A stretch of DNA of 64,000 nucleotides from Auricularia sp. M13 (taxonomy: Eukaryota > Basidiomycota > Agaricomycetes > Auriculariales > Auriculariaceae). Positions 20,841 to 31,380 of this stretch are shown here, piece by piece. The translations under genes were made by a program, and so were the position numbers. Location of the stretch: assembly GCA_037042915.1 (NCBI GenBank), contig CM073197.1, forward strand, positions 2,728,001 through 2,792,000, read 5' to 3'. Within the stretch, counting starts at the first letter, position 1. Every line of letters begins with the position of its first letter. The notes beneath the pieces are model-generated. The model was not told where the DNA came from and made no database searches. It was given only the letters and a program-made list of their open reading frames with translations.

Positions 20841-21732
20841 TCATGGCTGAGGATCTAGCGAGAAGGACTGATTTCCGTTGTCAGCATCATCAATATCATT
20901 ATCAACCGCAAAGGCGGTCATAGCAAAAACAGCAGCCAGTGTGCTGCACACCGTGGCCGCTACCATGACATAACTTGCTGGTCCCAAATGCGTAGAACGG
21001 CCAATAGCCTTTTCCGCGAGATGCTTGCGGATAAGAGACCAAACGATAAAATCGACCGTAAAGCCGAAGCCGGAGAAGAAAGACCCGGCGGTACTGAACA
21101 GGAGGACGAACATGAGTCCAGCCTGCCTAAGTGAACGCGAGGGCAGCATCGCGATTAGCGCGCCGATGAGAGCGATCGATGCGCAGGCAGCGGCTGCAAC
21201 ACCGTTCAGATGGTCGCGAACATCGAGTATCAATTAGAACTGACTGGCGGGATGGAAGAAGAGCGCCCGGGTAGCATGCGCGAGACTTGCTTTGATATGC
21301 GAGTCTCTTCCATTCGGCAAGTCAGCAAAAGTCGAGCCCAAACACACGCAAGATGAAACGTACGAAAAGCCCGGCCCACCCCACTTACGGATGTCGTACC
21401 CAAAATGCGAAGTTGAATTCGTGAAGCCGAAGACCCCAAATTTCACAGTTGAGTTCGGTGGCCACGAAGGTGTAGCTTGCGTGCCCGTGTGTAGGCGGAT
21501 GAAGTATATGTCATTCAGGAACGGAGGCCCGAGGGTGACCTGAAATAAGCTTCAACAAACAGGGATCGGAATAATCGATCATGGAATGCGCACACAAAGA
21601 GAAATCGCGGCCGCTCCTGCTGCGAAGATCAATGCTGTGAGCACGCTGGTGAGCGCGGCATCAGAATCGGAGCAGTCATCCTTGCTCACTCGTTACGAGT
21701 AGACAGACAAGCCCTGCTCTGCTGGACGCCAT
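20841..21732 (-). CDS. PalI/SUR7-like four-TM membrane protein
   Basis: Reconstructed from several short exons beginning ATG at 21732 and ending at 20841-20843. After splicing, TM1 is TLIFAAGAAAISLC. A loop with VTLGPPFLNDIYFIRLHTG and VKFGVFGFTNSTSHFGYDI follows. TM2 is ACASIALIGALIAMLP, TM3 is AGLMFVLLFSTAGSFFSGF and TM4 is YVMVAATVCSTLAAVFAMTA. The loop motif FGVFGFT is typical of basidiomycete PalI-domain proteins, linked to plasma-membrane or pH-response signalling. Introns such as GTGCGC...TTTCAG and GTCAGT...TTGCAG keep the frame. The exon adjoining the third intron is approximate, and the acidic tail (DNDIDDADNGN) may be cytosolic. Confidence 0.65.
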
Positions 21733-22005
21733 GCCAGAGGTATCCGATCTGGGGAGGACGAATTTGCGAACGATGTTTATAGCAGAAGGCAAGGCGGTGT
21801 GCAAACCCGCCAACAGCGGTTCTCGAGGCCGGTTCTTTTCAGCTAAAACCCGTGGGTATAAGCGCCCGGTTCCTATCTACCCCGGTCATGGTCCAAATGC
21901 GTCGGGCACCTTTGATTATGAACGCGACGTGCGAAATGACGCGGTAGTGAGCAGAAGGACATGATGACCCAACTCCGACAACGGCGCTCTTGCTCTCAAA
22001 CCACC

Positions 22006-22749
22006 ATGGCATCGACCAAAAAGCTTTCGAATGGCACACTCAGCCTTCGCTTCATGCAAAAGGCAAAGAATTTGCAGGCCCTGCGCCAGGATCCAGAACC
22101 AGCGAAGGTTCAGCACGAAGCTGAATGGTCAGTGCCCGGGTACAGGATGACTGCAAGCGTCACGAGCCAGTGCGTGCGAGCCAGCTTCGCGCTTTGACAT
22201 GCATCTGATTCTTACTTAGAGATACTATTTCCTATGAACCGTCGTACATGCCCTTTTTGTATGAAGCCAAGGATGACGATTCGACAAGACCGCACACCAG
22301 CGGTCGACGCGTATTCAAGCATGGGCGGGAGCTCGAGGTGTGAATATGAGCTAGGCGATTATTGACACCTTTTTTACCTCGTCCAGAAGCCAGAAATTGC
22401 TGCTGACGCGGAGGAGCCTTCGAAACCCGCACACTCTGAGGATGATTCGGAAGACGAGCCGGGGTCTTCCTCGCCGCCCCGTCAGGGCAAGAGCACCAAT
22501 ACTGGCATTAAACCAGAGCTGCTCCCAGCTCCTCGAAGAGAGGCGCCTGCAAAGCCGGTGGCGTCGGCGTCTGGCTTCCTTCGACCTGTCGGTGTCGATG
22601 CACCGCCAAGTGGCACAGGACCTGTCGCAGGACGGAAGTTGGGTTCGGTGGCCGCCGCCTTACTCGAAAAGAAGCCGAAACGAGAGGCTGAGGACCCAAC
22701 GTCGACTCCTTCGCAAGCCAAGAAGAAACGCAAAACCGATAAAACCTAA
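22006..22749 (+). CDS. MPP6: M-phase phosphoprotein 6 homologue, exosome cofactor
   Basis: Three exons, 22006-22139, 22220-22337 and 22387-22749, with lengths that keep phase, giving 204 residues. The N-terminus STKKLSNGTLSLRFMQKA matches the Mpp6 signature (K-L-S-x-x-x-L-x-x-x-F-M-Q). It is followed by EAEWSVPG and the conserved YEPSYMPFLYEA. GRRVFKHGRELE corresponds to the family's central basic motif. The C-terminus is low-complexity and Lys-rich (LLEKKPKREAE, AKKKRKTDK), fitting nuclear RNA binding. Mpp6 tethers the Mtr4 helicase to the nuclear exosome. The donor GTACAG at 22140 is needed: the nearer GTCAGT would create a stop codon at the junction. Confidence 0.82.
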
Positions 22750-23034
22750 GTTCCCACCTTCGGAGGGTACGATTCTCCTGCTCGCACATTGTGGTCTGCG
22801 CATCGTGTACCCATGCAGGAAGGGACAGATGTAGGCGCACGGACGTCTTCCTCGGCCCTGCTTTTCCGGATTGGTCCCGCACTGTTCTTGCGGCCTCCAT
22901 TGTGTTCTCTAGCCGTCCACAGTTGAAGCTCCGCTCTCTGGGCACGCTTTTTGTGCGTCGACCGTGTGCTGTCTTTCCTCGCTCTTTGGTCTCTCCGGGC
23001 TTTTGTGTGTCATACTATTTAGCGACATTGAGCA

Positions 23035-24881
23035 ATGGCGAACAAATATATGATGGATCAACAGCGTCTGAAGGTCCTGATGGCCGAGCAGACAGGTAAG
23101 CTTATTTTCAATGACCTGCTGAAGTTTCCTGTACTTACTTGCCTTGCGCTGCGTTCAGACATCATTCAGAGGACTGCTGAGCATTATAAAGGAATCGAGC
23201 AAACCATCGCGGAACTTCGTGCGTTTTGAATTCCATGTAAAAACGGCACTCATTGCGTTGTAAAGGCACCGAAGTAGCAGTTTGGAAACGCGCGTATGAC
23301 AGTTTGAAGGCGGGCAACGAAAAGTCGCTCGAAGGACACACCAACGGAGCTGCGGTCTCATCAGTCTCATCTCCCAAAGTCAGTATATCCACCATCAACG
23401 TTGTCGGTGATCTGACGACGTTTCTTGCCAGCTTGAAGGCTCACCGCTTGCCCTCTGCCTGATCGATGCTGATGCAAACTTGTTTGGACATGATTTATTG
23501 CAAGAGGGACAAGCTGGCGGTGTGAAGGCTGCCAATCTCGTCCACCAGCATCTATCTACTGTAGCTGATCCCAGCGGGTCTTTACATGGAGCCAACATCT
23601 GGGCCGTCGTGGTTCTGGACAAGGCAACTGTGACAGCGCATCTGATCATAAACAATATCTGCACCATCCAGCAATTCGACGCCTTCTGTACTGGCTTCAA
23701 TTCAAAATTCCCGCTTTTTAGTCTCCTTGACGCAGGCAATGCACCAGAAGCTGTTCATACAAAAGTACAAGGTAGGAAGTTTCACACCGCGAAGGTATTC
23801 CTGTCGATCATTCATGTTCACTTTGCAGAGTATCTACGCACCTTCGCCCGACTGTCCGATATCCGTCGTATCTTTCTGTGCGGTCATCCTGAACGTTCTT
23901 ACCGGATGCTCCTCCGCTCGTTGCAGAATGAGAGCACGATGTCGAAAGTAGTCATCTTGGAAGGCACGCGTCCGATCTCGGAGGAACTGTCTCGTCTCCC
24001 ATCGCACAAGATACCGAACCTCTTCTTCGTCGACCCATCTCACACCGAACGTCCATCAAGCAAACCATGTATTACAGAATACACGCCTCACGGCCGCGAT
24101 CCTGGCTCTCCATTCCCAGGATTTGGTTCCGGGACAAACGCCTTTTCCTGGCGGTCCACCGGCGCACGGAACCCCACCTTCACTCCCCCCGGCCTCTCCG
24201 GTCCCCCAATGACCCCCGAAAGCCGAAGCACCGAGCTCGACCCTAACCTGGTGCGCTCTGCTCGTAGATCTCTGCAGTGCACAGCCCAACGATGATTCTA
24301 ACATGCGTTTTGCCACTTGCAGCCGATCAGCAAGCGTACGTCGATCCTCCTCTTTTACAGTAATCTCCGGACCGTACAACAGAGCGTCTAACACTTAGCT
24401 TGAACGGCCGTGCAGAGGATCCGCCACCATGCAACTGGTTCTATCTTGCGCGCTGCAACAAGGGACCGGTGCGTTGTCGTGATTTTAGCCCACTGTTTGC
24501 TGAGAATGCTGACGATGAGTTTTCGCAAAATTAAATCACAGAACAAATGCCCCTATTCCCACTCGTACACATTGACCAAAGAGGTGATGTATACCCAGCA
24601 TCCAGGTTGGAGACTGTGGGCGTTAACCCGCGCTTTTCGTACAGCAAATCGACGAAATGCGCGCCAGAGCGAAGCGGTCGCCTTGCATGACCGTTGCCCG
24701 AAGTGCGACCTTCATCTAATCCTTAGTGATCGCACTCGATTAACTGATTATAGATGGACATTGCGCTCTTGGAGAAAGGTGCATCCTCGGGCATTATTGT
24801 CCCAATGGGCCCAACTGCCACTACCTCGCACAGAACCGGTGTAAATTTACTGGACGTGCGTCATTGCTGTCACCTGGTTGA
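23035..24881 (+). CDS. DUF7923-type CCCH zinc-finger protein
   Basis: A multi-exon gene. The short coiled-coil N-terminus (MANKYMMDQQRLKVLMAEQT, then DIIQRTAEHYKGIEQTIAEL) precedes a domain starting SPLALCLIDADANLFGHDLL. That domain runs through GANIWAVVVLDK and DIRRIFLCGHPERSYR to PNLFFVDPSH: the fungal DUF7923 domain, with a NYN/PIN-like look (Asp-rich first strand). A Pro/Gly-rich linker follows. Then come CCCH fingers: one with PCNWFYLARCNKGP and CPYSHSYTLT, and a second array with GHCALGERCILGHYC and NCHYLAQNRCKFTG. Such proteins are expected to bind RNA. The last exon could extend past 24881 if GTGCGT at 24856 is used as a donor. Confidence 0.72.
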
Positions 24882-25991
24882 AAGGGGTTTGCTGACTCCG
24901 GATGGAAGGGTACATGCACGACGCTGCGCCTCAATTCGATTTATTGGAGTGAAACGAGAAGTCGAGCTGATGGAGAACACTGAAGGTATAACAAAGCAGT
25001 TACAAAGTGCAAAAAGGAGTGAAAGATGTCGAAATAAACCGTCCAACCCACAAAGCTGTGAAATAAAGCCCGTCTTCATTTGTGTCTTGCAGATCGGAAG
25101 TTCAAGTCGCAAGTCAGTGCTTCATGTGGACATCCGCACAGGGTCCGTGCCATAGCAAAGTCCGGAAGACTCTCAATGGCCTAGAATGTTCGGTCACCCG
25201 GCGTTGGCGGAATGGGGTCCTCACTTGGTCCTCGCTGCTCTCACTGAGGAAAGTCCGTGTGGTGAGACGTCTCTCAAGAAGGCTTCCCCGGATCACTTCA
25301 ACTTCGAGCGTCTCAACCATCCAAACAGGCTTCGTGCAATCACCAACACCACACACCAGTACAGCTCTGGAATTCCCCGAGCTGAGGACCGAGCTCTCGT
25401 GCGGTGTACATTCCCCCGCGCTATCACTGTCAGCCTTCTCCGCTCCGGGGACTGCTCACGCCGGTGCCTGCATTCTGTTTGGTGCGATTATTTGGATCTT
25501 CTCATGAGCAGCCTTTCTTCTCTTGCCATCCGCTCCCGCGAGACGCTCTGAGTGAGGATTTAGCAGTTAGCGCGCGGTACTGCCACCTGTCAGTCCGGCG
25601 TAGAAGCACGCTGGCGGCTATAGGGACGGGCGCACAACGTCAGTATCGCTGTGGGTGAGACACGCGCGCACGCGGTGTAGCAGGTTGGATGATCGTGACA
25701 TGGTCTAGCAGTGCATTCTAGCGGCCATCTGAAACGCGTCGAGCTCTGAGAGGCCTTCGAAGAGCGTCGAGAAGACTCTGAGCGGCAGTTGCACGGCGAA
25801 AACAGGTATCAGTGGTATTACTGCGCCTACGCGCAGCTCGCGTGCAATGCGAAAGCACAAAGCGACTGTCCAACAAAACGAGTGCGGTGTCCGAAGCAGA
25901 CAGAACTTGGATCAGTCGGTCAAGCAAGGGAAGGGTCGGGGGGTCGGGATAGTGTCCGTAGGGTTCATCGTCGCTCGTGCAACACTGCGGC
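24882..25991. other. Intergenic, 1.1 kb
   Basis: Convergent ends of the CCCH gene (+) and the secreted protein gene (-). Overlapping plus ORFs around 25082-25551 have no family similarity or consistent exon structure. Confidence 0.35.
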
Positions 25992-26605
25992 TCACGCCGC
26001 GACGCCGACGGGAATAAGCATGATCTGGAACGGCGCCTGTCCCTTAAGCTCGCCGTAGCTCGCGTGCACGGCCCGCGGCGCAGCGCGGTCGACGGGCGGG
26101 TTGTCGTACCACCACCAGTCGCCGTTGACGTCGAGCTCCCAGCCGTACACGGTGCTCTCGACGCGCACGCCCTCGCTCGTCGCCTCGCGCGTGCAGTCCA
26201 GCAGGCCGTCCGTCGCGCCCACCGCGCAAACGCCGAGCGGGCCCGCGACGGACGCCGCGAAAATCGTCGCGCGCTTCGTGGGCGTGTAGGTGATGGTGAA
26301 CTCGGGCTCGGCGTCCGCGTCCGCGTCCGCGACGGGCGGGAGCAGGGTGGGCTTGGCCGGCGTGGAGGTGGGCAGAAGCGTGCCGTTGGCGGAGATGACG
26401 CCGAACTGCGTCTCAGTGCCGGCAATGTAGGCGAGAAGCTTGGCCTTGAGCTACAGCACCGCCCGGTGTCAGCCAGCGAAAACTTGAGCGCGGTGAATGG
26501 GACACTCACAGGAGGAGGACCGGTAGGCCTGGCTGCCTGGCGCAGCGCATAGGGTGCGGCCGAGACGGCAGCAGTGAGGGCAAGAACGAAGGTGAGGCAC
26601 TTCAT
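25992..26605 (-). CDS. Small secreted protein of unknown function
   Basis: Two exons, 26510-26605 and 25992-26450, joined by a GTGAGT...GTAG intron; 184 residues. The signal peptide MKCLTFVLALTAAVSAAPYA is followed by a Pro-rich segment. A compact domain includes GTETQFGVISANGTLLPT, FTITYTPTKRATIFAASV, YGWELDVNGDWWWYDN and QIMLIPVGVAA. Two Cys (CAVGATDGLLDC) could form a disulfide. A DADADAEPE run comes from a GTCCGC triplicate. No named domain is recognised; it is probably extracellular. The exon phases and codon use make it a real gene. Confidence 0.7.
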
Positions 26606-27443
26606 CTGCCCGACGGGGTGAGCAACGCGCGCATTGTCGCGAACACAACACGCACAGCGACTTGAACGACGGACGGGATTAGTTTACGAGGGTAGAGGGT
26701 AAGAGAAAAGTAAGAGCTCAAGGAGCACAACGATTCGAAACGGCACGGCGCGAAACCAAATTGGAAGCTGAATTCAGAAGCCGCTTGAGCGGGAGAACCA
26801 TAAATAGCCGGTCCGCGAAGCGCTGCGTGACCGTGGAAACGCACAGCCTTGTGATCACTGACGCGTGACGTTACGGAATCACATACCAAATGGGCGACGG
26901 TGGCCAATCCTGGCATTCCTCGAATATCCTAGGAACATGTAGGGCTAGAAGCACAGCGAATGCGCCATGAGAAAACAGTTTTCCTTGCTCATTGGCTCAT
27001 GTTTGGGAAAGTTTGATCGCCGGATGCATATCGTGCCACTTTGCAGCGTTCGATAGGCCTTCGACCAACACCGCCGACCCAGGAACCTGAGCACATTCAG
27101 TGCCTGAAGGGTTCTCCCGGTTCTACAGCGTCACCTGAAAAGCACCATGAAAGCTCCCAGACACGAACGGTCAAAGATCATAGCACGGCGATGTTCAAAT
27201 AGATGTATGTGTATATGCTGCGCCTCGGGATGCAAGTACTGTACAGCGGTCCCCTCAGCAGCTCATGTCAAGTTCGTATTTGTATCTCTACACACAGACT
27301 CATACCCCGCAATGCGAATGAATGAATGGATGGATGAAAGTCGTCTCCGAAAGTCCACCAGGCCTACTCAGCGCATCACGGGAAAGACTGCGCGCCATGC
27401 ATCGCAAAGCCCGGCTTGTCCGCCAGTGTGCCCACTAGTACTG
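26606..27443. other. Intergenic, 0.84 kb
   Basis: Promoter of the small secreted protein on the left, 3' flank of the Nudix gene on the right. A CCATAAATAGCC (26800-26811) in plus orientation is a weak TATA-like match. No genes were recognised. Confidence 0.3.
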
Positions 27444-28642
27444 TCATGCAAAGACCCACCACGCGCCAAAGCCGAGTGCGAACACCAGCCCGATAGCGCG
27501 CAGGACGATGACGACGACGAGCGCGCGGCGGACGGCGCCGTAGAACGCGTTGACGGCCTGGCCGATCCAGTTGACGCGGCGGTCGTACTCGGCGCCGCCC
27601 GCGCGAATGGACGCCTCCCAGCCGCGGATGACGGCGCGGTACCGCCGGCCGAACACCCAGATCCAGAAGTTCACATCGGGGTAGGAGAACCGCGGGAAGA
27701 CCGAGCTGCAAGTTTGAGTGTGGTTAGTTTTCATTATCGTGGAATGAATAATTGGATGGAAGAGGGAAGGGAATGAGGGAAGGAAGGACGTACGCCATGG
27801 AGGGCGCCATCTCGATGCCGATGAGCCCGTCCGCGTCGGGCTCGAGCGGCAGCTTCGGGCGGTGCGGCGGCTGGAGAAGGGCGAGCAGGTCGAGCGTCAT
27901 GCCGAGCGTAAGCCCCCACAGCTTCAGCACGTCCTCGCGCCCCCTGTCCCTGCCCTTCCCCTTCCCCTTCGGCCGGTCGTTGAGCACGATGGCGGAGAAC
28001 TTCATCGACCCGAGCAACAGCCGTATAATCCTGCGCAGCACGGGATACCGCGGCGCCATGCGCACGCTGATGTCCGCCGTGACGCTCGACCACGTCGGCT
28101 TATTCGACGCGAGCTTCGAGAGCGGTATCCAGTGCAGCGCGATCTCCGGCAGCGGGTCCGTCGGCGCGGGCGCCGGCGTGACCTGCAGGAAGACGAAGGG
28201 CGAGAGGATCATGAGCAGCCGCTTGCCCAGCGACGTCGTGATCTCGCGGTCATCGAGCTGGCCGACGCAGACGAAGTCGCGCTCGGCGAGGTCGAGCCCG
28301 ATTTCCTCCCACGTCTGCCGCATTGCTGCCAGTGCCAGTCCGGTCGTTGAGCACGCACACTCTCAGACTGCGCTCAAGGCAAGACTTACCTGTATATAAC
28401 CCGTTCTCATCGCCCTCCTCCGTCCGCCCGCCAGGGAAGCTGACATGCGCCTCGCTGTTTCCCGACACATCGCCGGGCGCGGAGGGCGAGGAGGCCGCGC
28501 GTTTGAGGAAAAGGACTTCCGGGCGTGCGCCGGGCGCGTTAACCCAGTCAAGCGCAAAGAATTCAGCGAGCGAGGGCTGCAGCGTCGACGGCGGCGGCAG
28601 AGGATACGACGGGTCTGGTACGACGCGTATTATCAGCGCCAC
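27444..28642 (-). CDS. Nudix hydrolase (CoA-pyrophosphatase-like) with C-terminal membrane anchor
   Basis: Three exons, 28390-28642, 27794-28325 and 27444-27705, in consistent phase; 348 residues. The Nudix region is ALDWVNAPGARPEVLFLKRA then VSFPGGRTEEGDE, continuing to AMRQTWEEIGLDL after splicing. The layout (FPGG, insertion, WEEIG) is that of CoA-type Nudix enzymes such as NUDT7/PCD1, which cleave CoA or acyl-CoA diphosphates. The first Glu of the REUxEE box is Gln here (R-Q-T-W-E-E), which may weaken metal binding. The C-terminal third has FWIWVFGRRYRAVIRGWE and a hydrophobic terminal segment (ALVVVIVLRAIGLVFALGF), suggesting a tail anchor. Substrate is inferred from family only. Confidence 0.85.
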
Positions 28643-28666
28643 GGCCGCTCGTCGCGGTTCTGTTGG

Positions 28667-29053
28667 TCATGGTCCAGGGGCGAACACAGCAGTCGAGCGC
28701 AACGGTGAGCAGCCCAGAACGCGCCGATTGGACCAGTATTTGGACGGAATATATGCAGCCAGGAAGGGATCAAGCAGCCCGTGTCGGCGTGTTCGAATCG
28801 CGTCCAACGTCCAGCGCAGCACACGAGAAACGGCCAAGAACCATAAGGCAAGAGCAGGGAGCGCAACGCAGCCGTGAGCATACATTCCAAGCCGGATATA
28901 AGCATTACGCACGGGTCGGCGGGCTCGCAATGACACGCGGCGGCGTGCTCCTGAGCCGTTGCAGGCCGTGGGCGAGGTGGGCGATGAGCTCGTCTGTATG
29001 CGGTCAGCAGACGGCACGGGCGCTGTGGCAGACGGCGTACTGGGCATTGCCAT
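28667..29053 (-). CDS. Hypothetical protein with one hydrophobic segment
   Basis: A 128-codon frame from ATG at 29053. It has a Thr/Ser/Pro-rich N-terminus, Arg-rich middle (ARRRVSLRARRPVRNAYIRL) and a hydrophobic stretch YAHGCVALPALALWFLAVSR. It lies head-to-tail with the Nudix start 25 bp away. The frame stays open upstream, which is common in this GC-rich DNA. It may therefore be real, an exon of a larger gene, or chance. No family is recognised. Confidence 0.25.
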   Translation of the reverse strand: MAMPSTPSATAPVPSADRIQTSSSPTSPTACNGSGARRRVSLRARRPVRNAYIRLGMYAHGCVALPALALWFLAVSRVLRWTLDAIRTRRHGLLDPFLAAYIPSKYWSNRRVLGCSPLRSTAVFAPGP

Positions 29054-29819
29054 TGGAATGCGTTCCGAGTCGGCAGCTCGTGGTCGTGTGCAGTTGTCGT
29101 CAGTCGGCTGGGCGCGTTGGGGCAAGCAAATCTTTGGGGCGGCCACATTAGGCGCCCAACGTCTCGGACCGGTCCGCCGGATGCCGCCGTGCTTCGTGCA
29201 GGGGTGCGAATTCTGCAGTGCTGCATGCGGATTCTGAGCTGGTATTGGAGGATAATCGCGCAGAAATGGCGTATTTGGCTGCTGAGAACGCTCAGAACTC
29301 CGAACATTATGTGTTCTCAAGGTCGCCGCGTCTTCTCGTGAGAAATCCTGGCCAGAACACGGAGTCCCTAGCATCAAACTGGGACTGGCCAAGAATTCGC
29401 ACCCGGTCCCGATGTACACCGAGCTCTGTCCCGATTCTGACCGAAGACACACGGATGCACGTGGAATAGAGTTGCGTTCCTTCCGCGCGCCGATGTCCCT
29501 GGGCTCTTCTCGCACCAACATTATTCGAGGAATTTCACTACTCACGCATCTAATAGCTCAATAACCATTTCCATGTTCGCGCACTCAGGAGAGAATGCAA
29601 GAGGCAAAGTGGCATCGATAACCAACTCGAAGGCAGCTTGAAGGTACCGCAAGACAGCAGGTGTCATTGGTGCATATGTAGGAAAGAAACAAGTAAGCTA
29701 CAAACTGATCTGTAGGGTCTGAATGAGAGAAAGTGCCAGTTGTGCAGTAGTGCAAATGTTGAGGACGGAGTGGCCGAGCATTTGATTGCGTTTGCATCGG
29801 GCGTGACAGGTACCCGCAA
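29054..29819. other. Intergenic, 0.77 kb
   Basis: No recognisable gene. Open frames on the minus strand continue from the GC-rich repeats on the right and have compositionally biased translations. Confidence 0.3.
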
Positions 29820-29959
29820 GACTGAGCGCGGGGACTGCGTGAGAAAGCGGCGTAATGAGAGCACGCGGAGTGCAACAAAAGCGACGAGAGTGCGCGCCGA
29901 GAGCGCGGGGGAGCGTGTGCCACAAAGAGAAAGCACGGAAGAGTGCCACAGCCTATAGC

Positions 29960-30320
29960 CACAGGCATCGATGAAAAGTTGTTCGATCGGGCGTGCGTGG
30001 GCGAGCGAGGATAAAGAGTGCCTCAGACATCGACGAAATAGCGGTCGATCGGGTCTGCGTGGGCGAGCGCGACAAGAGCGCGAGGATAGAGTGCGACGGG
30101 GGCGCGAGAACGGGTGCCACGAAGGCACGAGGACGAGTGCGGCTGGGGCACGAGGAGAGCGCGACAGAAGCGCGAGGATGTGTGCCACGAAGGCACGAAG
30201 ACGAGCACTAGTGCGACTGGGGCACGTCGTGAGCGAGTGCGACGAACGCAAGAGGAGAGGATGCGACATGAGCGCGACGAGGGCGCGAGGACGAGTGCGA
30301 CGAGAGCACAAAGAAGCCGC
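29960..30320. repeat. GC-rich minisatellite of degenerate short units
   Basis: Imperfect tandem repeats built from short words such as GCGACGAGAGCGCGAGGA and GTGCCACGAAGGCACGA. At the left, a longer ~60-bp unit occurs twice: CATCGATGAAAAG...TCGATCGGGCGTGCGTGG near 29967-30003, then CATCGACGAAATA...TCGATCGGGTCTGCGTGG near 30029-30063. ORFs through it on both strands (Arg/Ser/Ala-rich) are products of the repeat. Confidence 0.65.
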
Positions 30321-30804
30321 CAGCCGGGTATAGCGGATGCACCGATTGAGAGAGAGGCGGGTCCTCCCGCCCGGGGGCGAGAGGCAAGGTGAACTCCCAG
30401 CCCGGGGGGAGAATATATACATCAAAGTACCACAATGTAAGCGGGACAAAGGAGGACACATTTACCAATACAGGAACCTTGAGGGGTTTCGGAACTCCGA
30501 GGGTGGCACCTTGCGCATCGTATAATGTAAGTCAGACTGTCGTTCCTCGGAAGAACGACTCGGACATGCGGTCGCGTGGGCCGATGTTCCGGAAGTTTAC
30601 ACGTGACCGTGAGATGGACAACAGGCAAGTAGCTCAGGCGGATATTCTCGTGCGCAAACAGGCGCTATTTCTCAGTTAACATTCAAGGGACGACATTTGT
30701 CAAGGGCAACAGAGGACGACATCCGGTGCTTCCCATCCATCCCAGCTTCTCAAACACTTGCAGAACCTTTTTAAGGACGCGCGCTATGAAGAGCACATCA
30801 GCAT

Positions 30805-31305
30805 TCAACACCGAGCTAGCTGTTCATCGTGTCCGCTACCTTGTTTAGTTGGCGTCCTCACTGGTGAGTCAGAGTATATTAGCTCCGAGACGGTAGGGAA
30901 ACGGTAAGTACTTACGCCTCTCCGGCGCGGCTGGTGCGCGACGACGGTCATGAGAAACTGCACAGCAAATACAAGATAAGCTTACTGGTGGCCTCCACGG
31001 CTGTCGTGAAATGTGAGAAAGTGTCCATATGAGGCTGAAGTAATAACTCACTGAGGGCGGTGGGGGCGGTGGCGGCTTGAAGAGGCCGTCAGCAGGCCGC
31101 AGAACCGACGCAGGTCATAGGATAGTAGAGGCAGCTACTCACTGACGAACGTCGTCGGTGACGCTGAGAACATTGCCATCAGTACGCGATAACCGCGCTC
31201 AGCGGAGCTGAGAGCTTACCCTTCGTCGGCAGTGGCATCAGTCGCAGCGACGAACGCCACAGCGGCGAAGAGGACGAGGGCGAGAGACTTGAGGTTGAAG
31301 ATCAT
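30805..31305 (-). CDS. Candidate micro-exon gene for a small secreted peptide
   Basis: The signal peptide MIFNLKSLALVLFAAVAFVA opens exon 1 (31220-31305). Downstream are well-formed GT-AG junctions delimiting very short exons: 31147-31163 (17 bp), 31052-31075 (24 bp), 30986-31000 (15 bp) and 30916-30957 (42 bp), then a last exon 30805-30860. Using these sites the frame stays open to a stop at 30805 and predicts a mature peptide of roughly 60 residues. Exons 3, 4 and 5 are multiples of three with identical phase (1), so each could be skipped without frameshift. A TATAAAAGG box sits 67 bp upstream of the ATG. No homologue is recognised. The exon chain is a prediction; exon 2 has a competing donor (GTGAGT) that leads to a stop. 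Confidence 0.5.
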
Positions 31306-31371
31306 GCTTTGACTCGGAGTGTGGCTTGCGGCTGGTGCTGCTTGCTGAGGATCCTTGCACATCCTGAGACG

Positions 31372-31380
31372 CCTTTTATA
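31372..31380 (-). promoter_or_regulatory. TATA box of the micro-exon gene
   Basis: TATAAAAGG on the minus strand, 67 bp upstream of the start codon at 31305; a strong consensus core promoter. Confidence 0.6.

Noticed and set aside
28667-29545. 292-codon minus ORF as a full gene
   Set aside because: The upstream part lacks protein-like composition; only the 3' 128 codons with a hydrophobic segment were kept at low confidence.
29960-30320. CRISPR-like array
   Set aside because: Units are degenerate and contiguous with no unique spacers, and the DNA is eukaryotic.
29664-30461. 265-codon minus ORF rich in Ser/Arg/Leu
   Set aside because: Generated by the minisatellite units; no family similarity.
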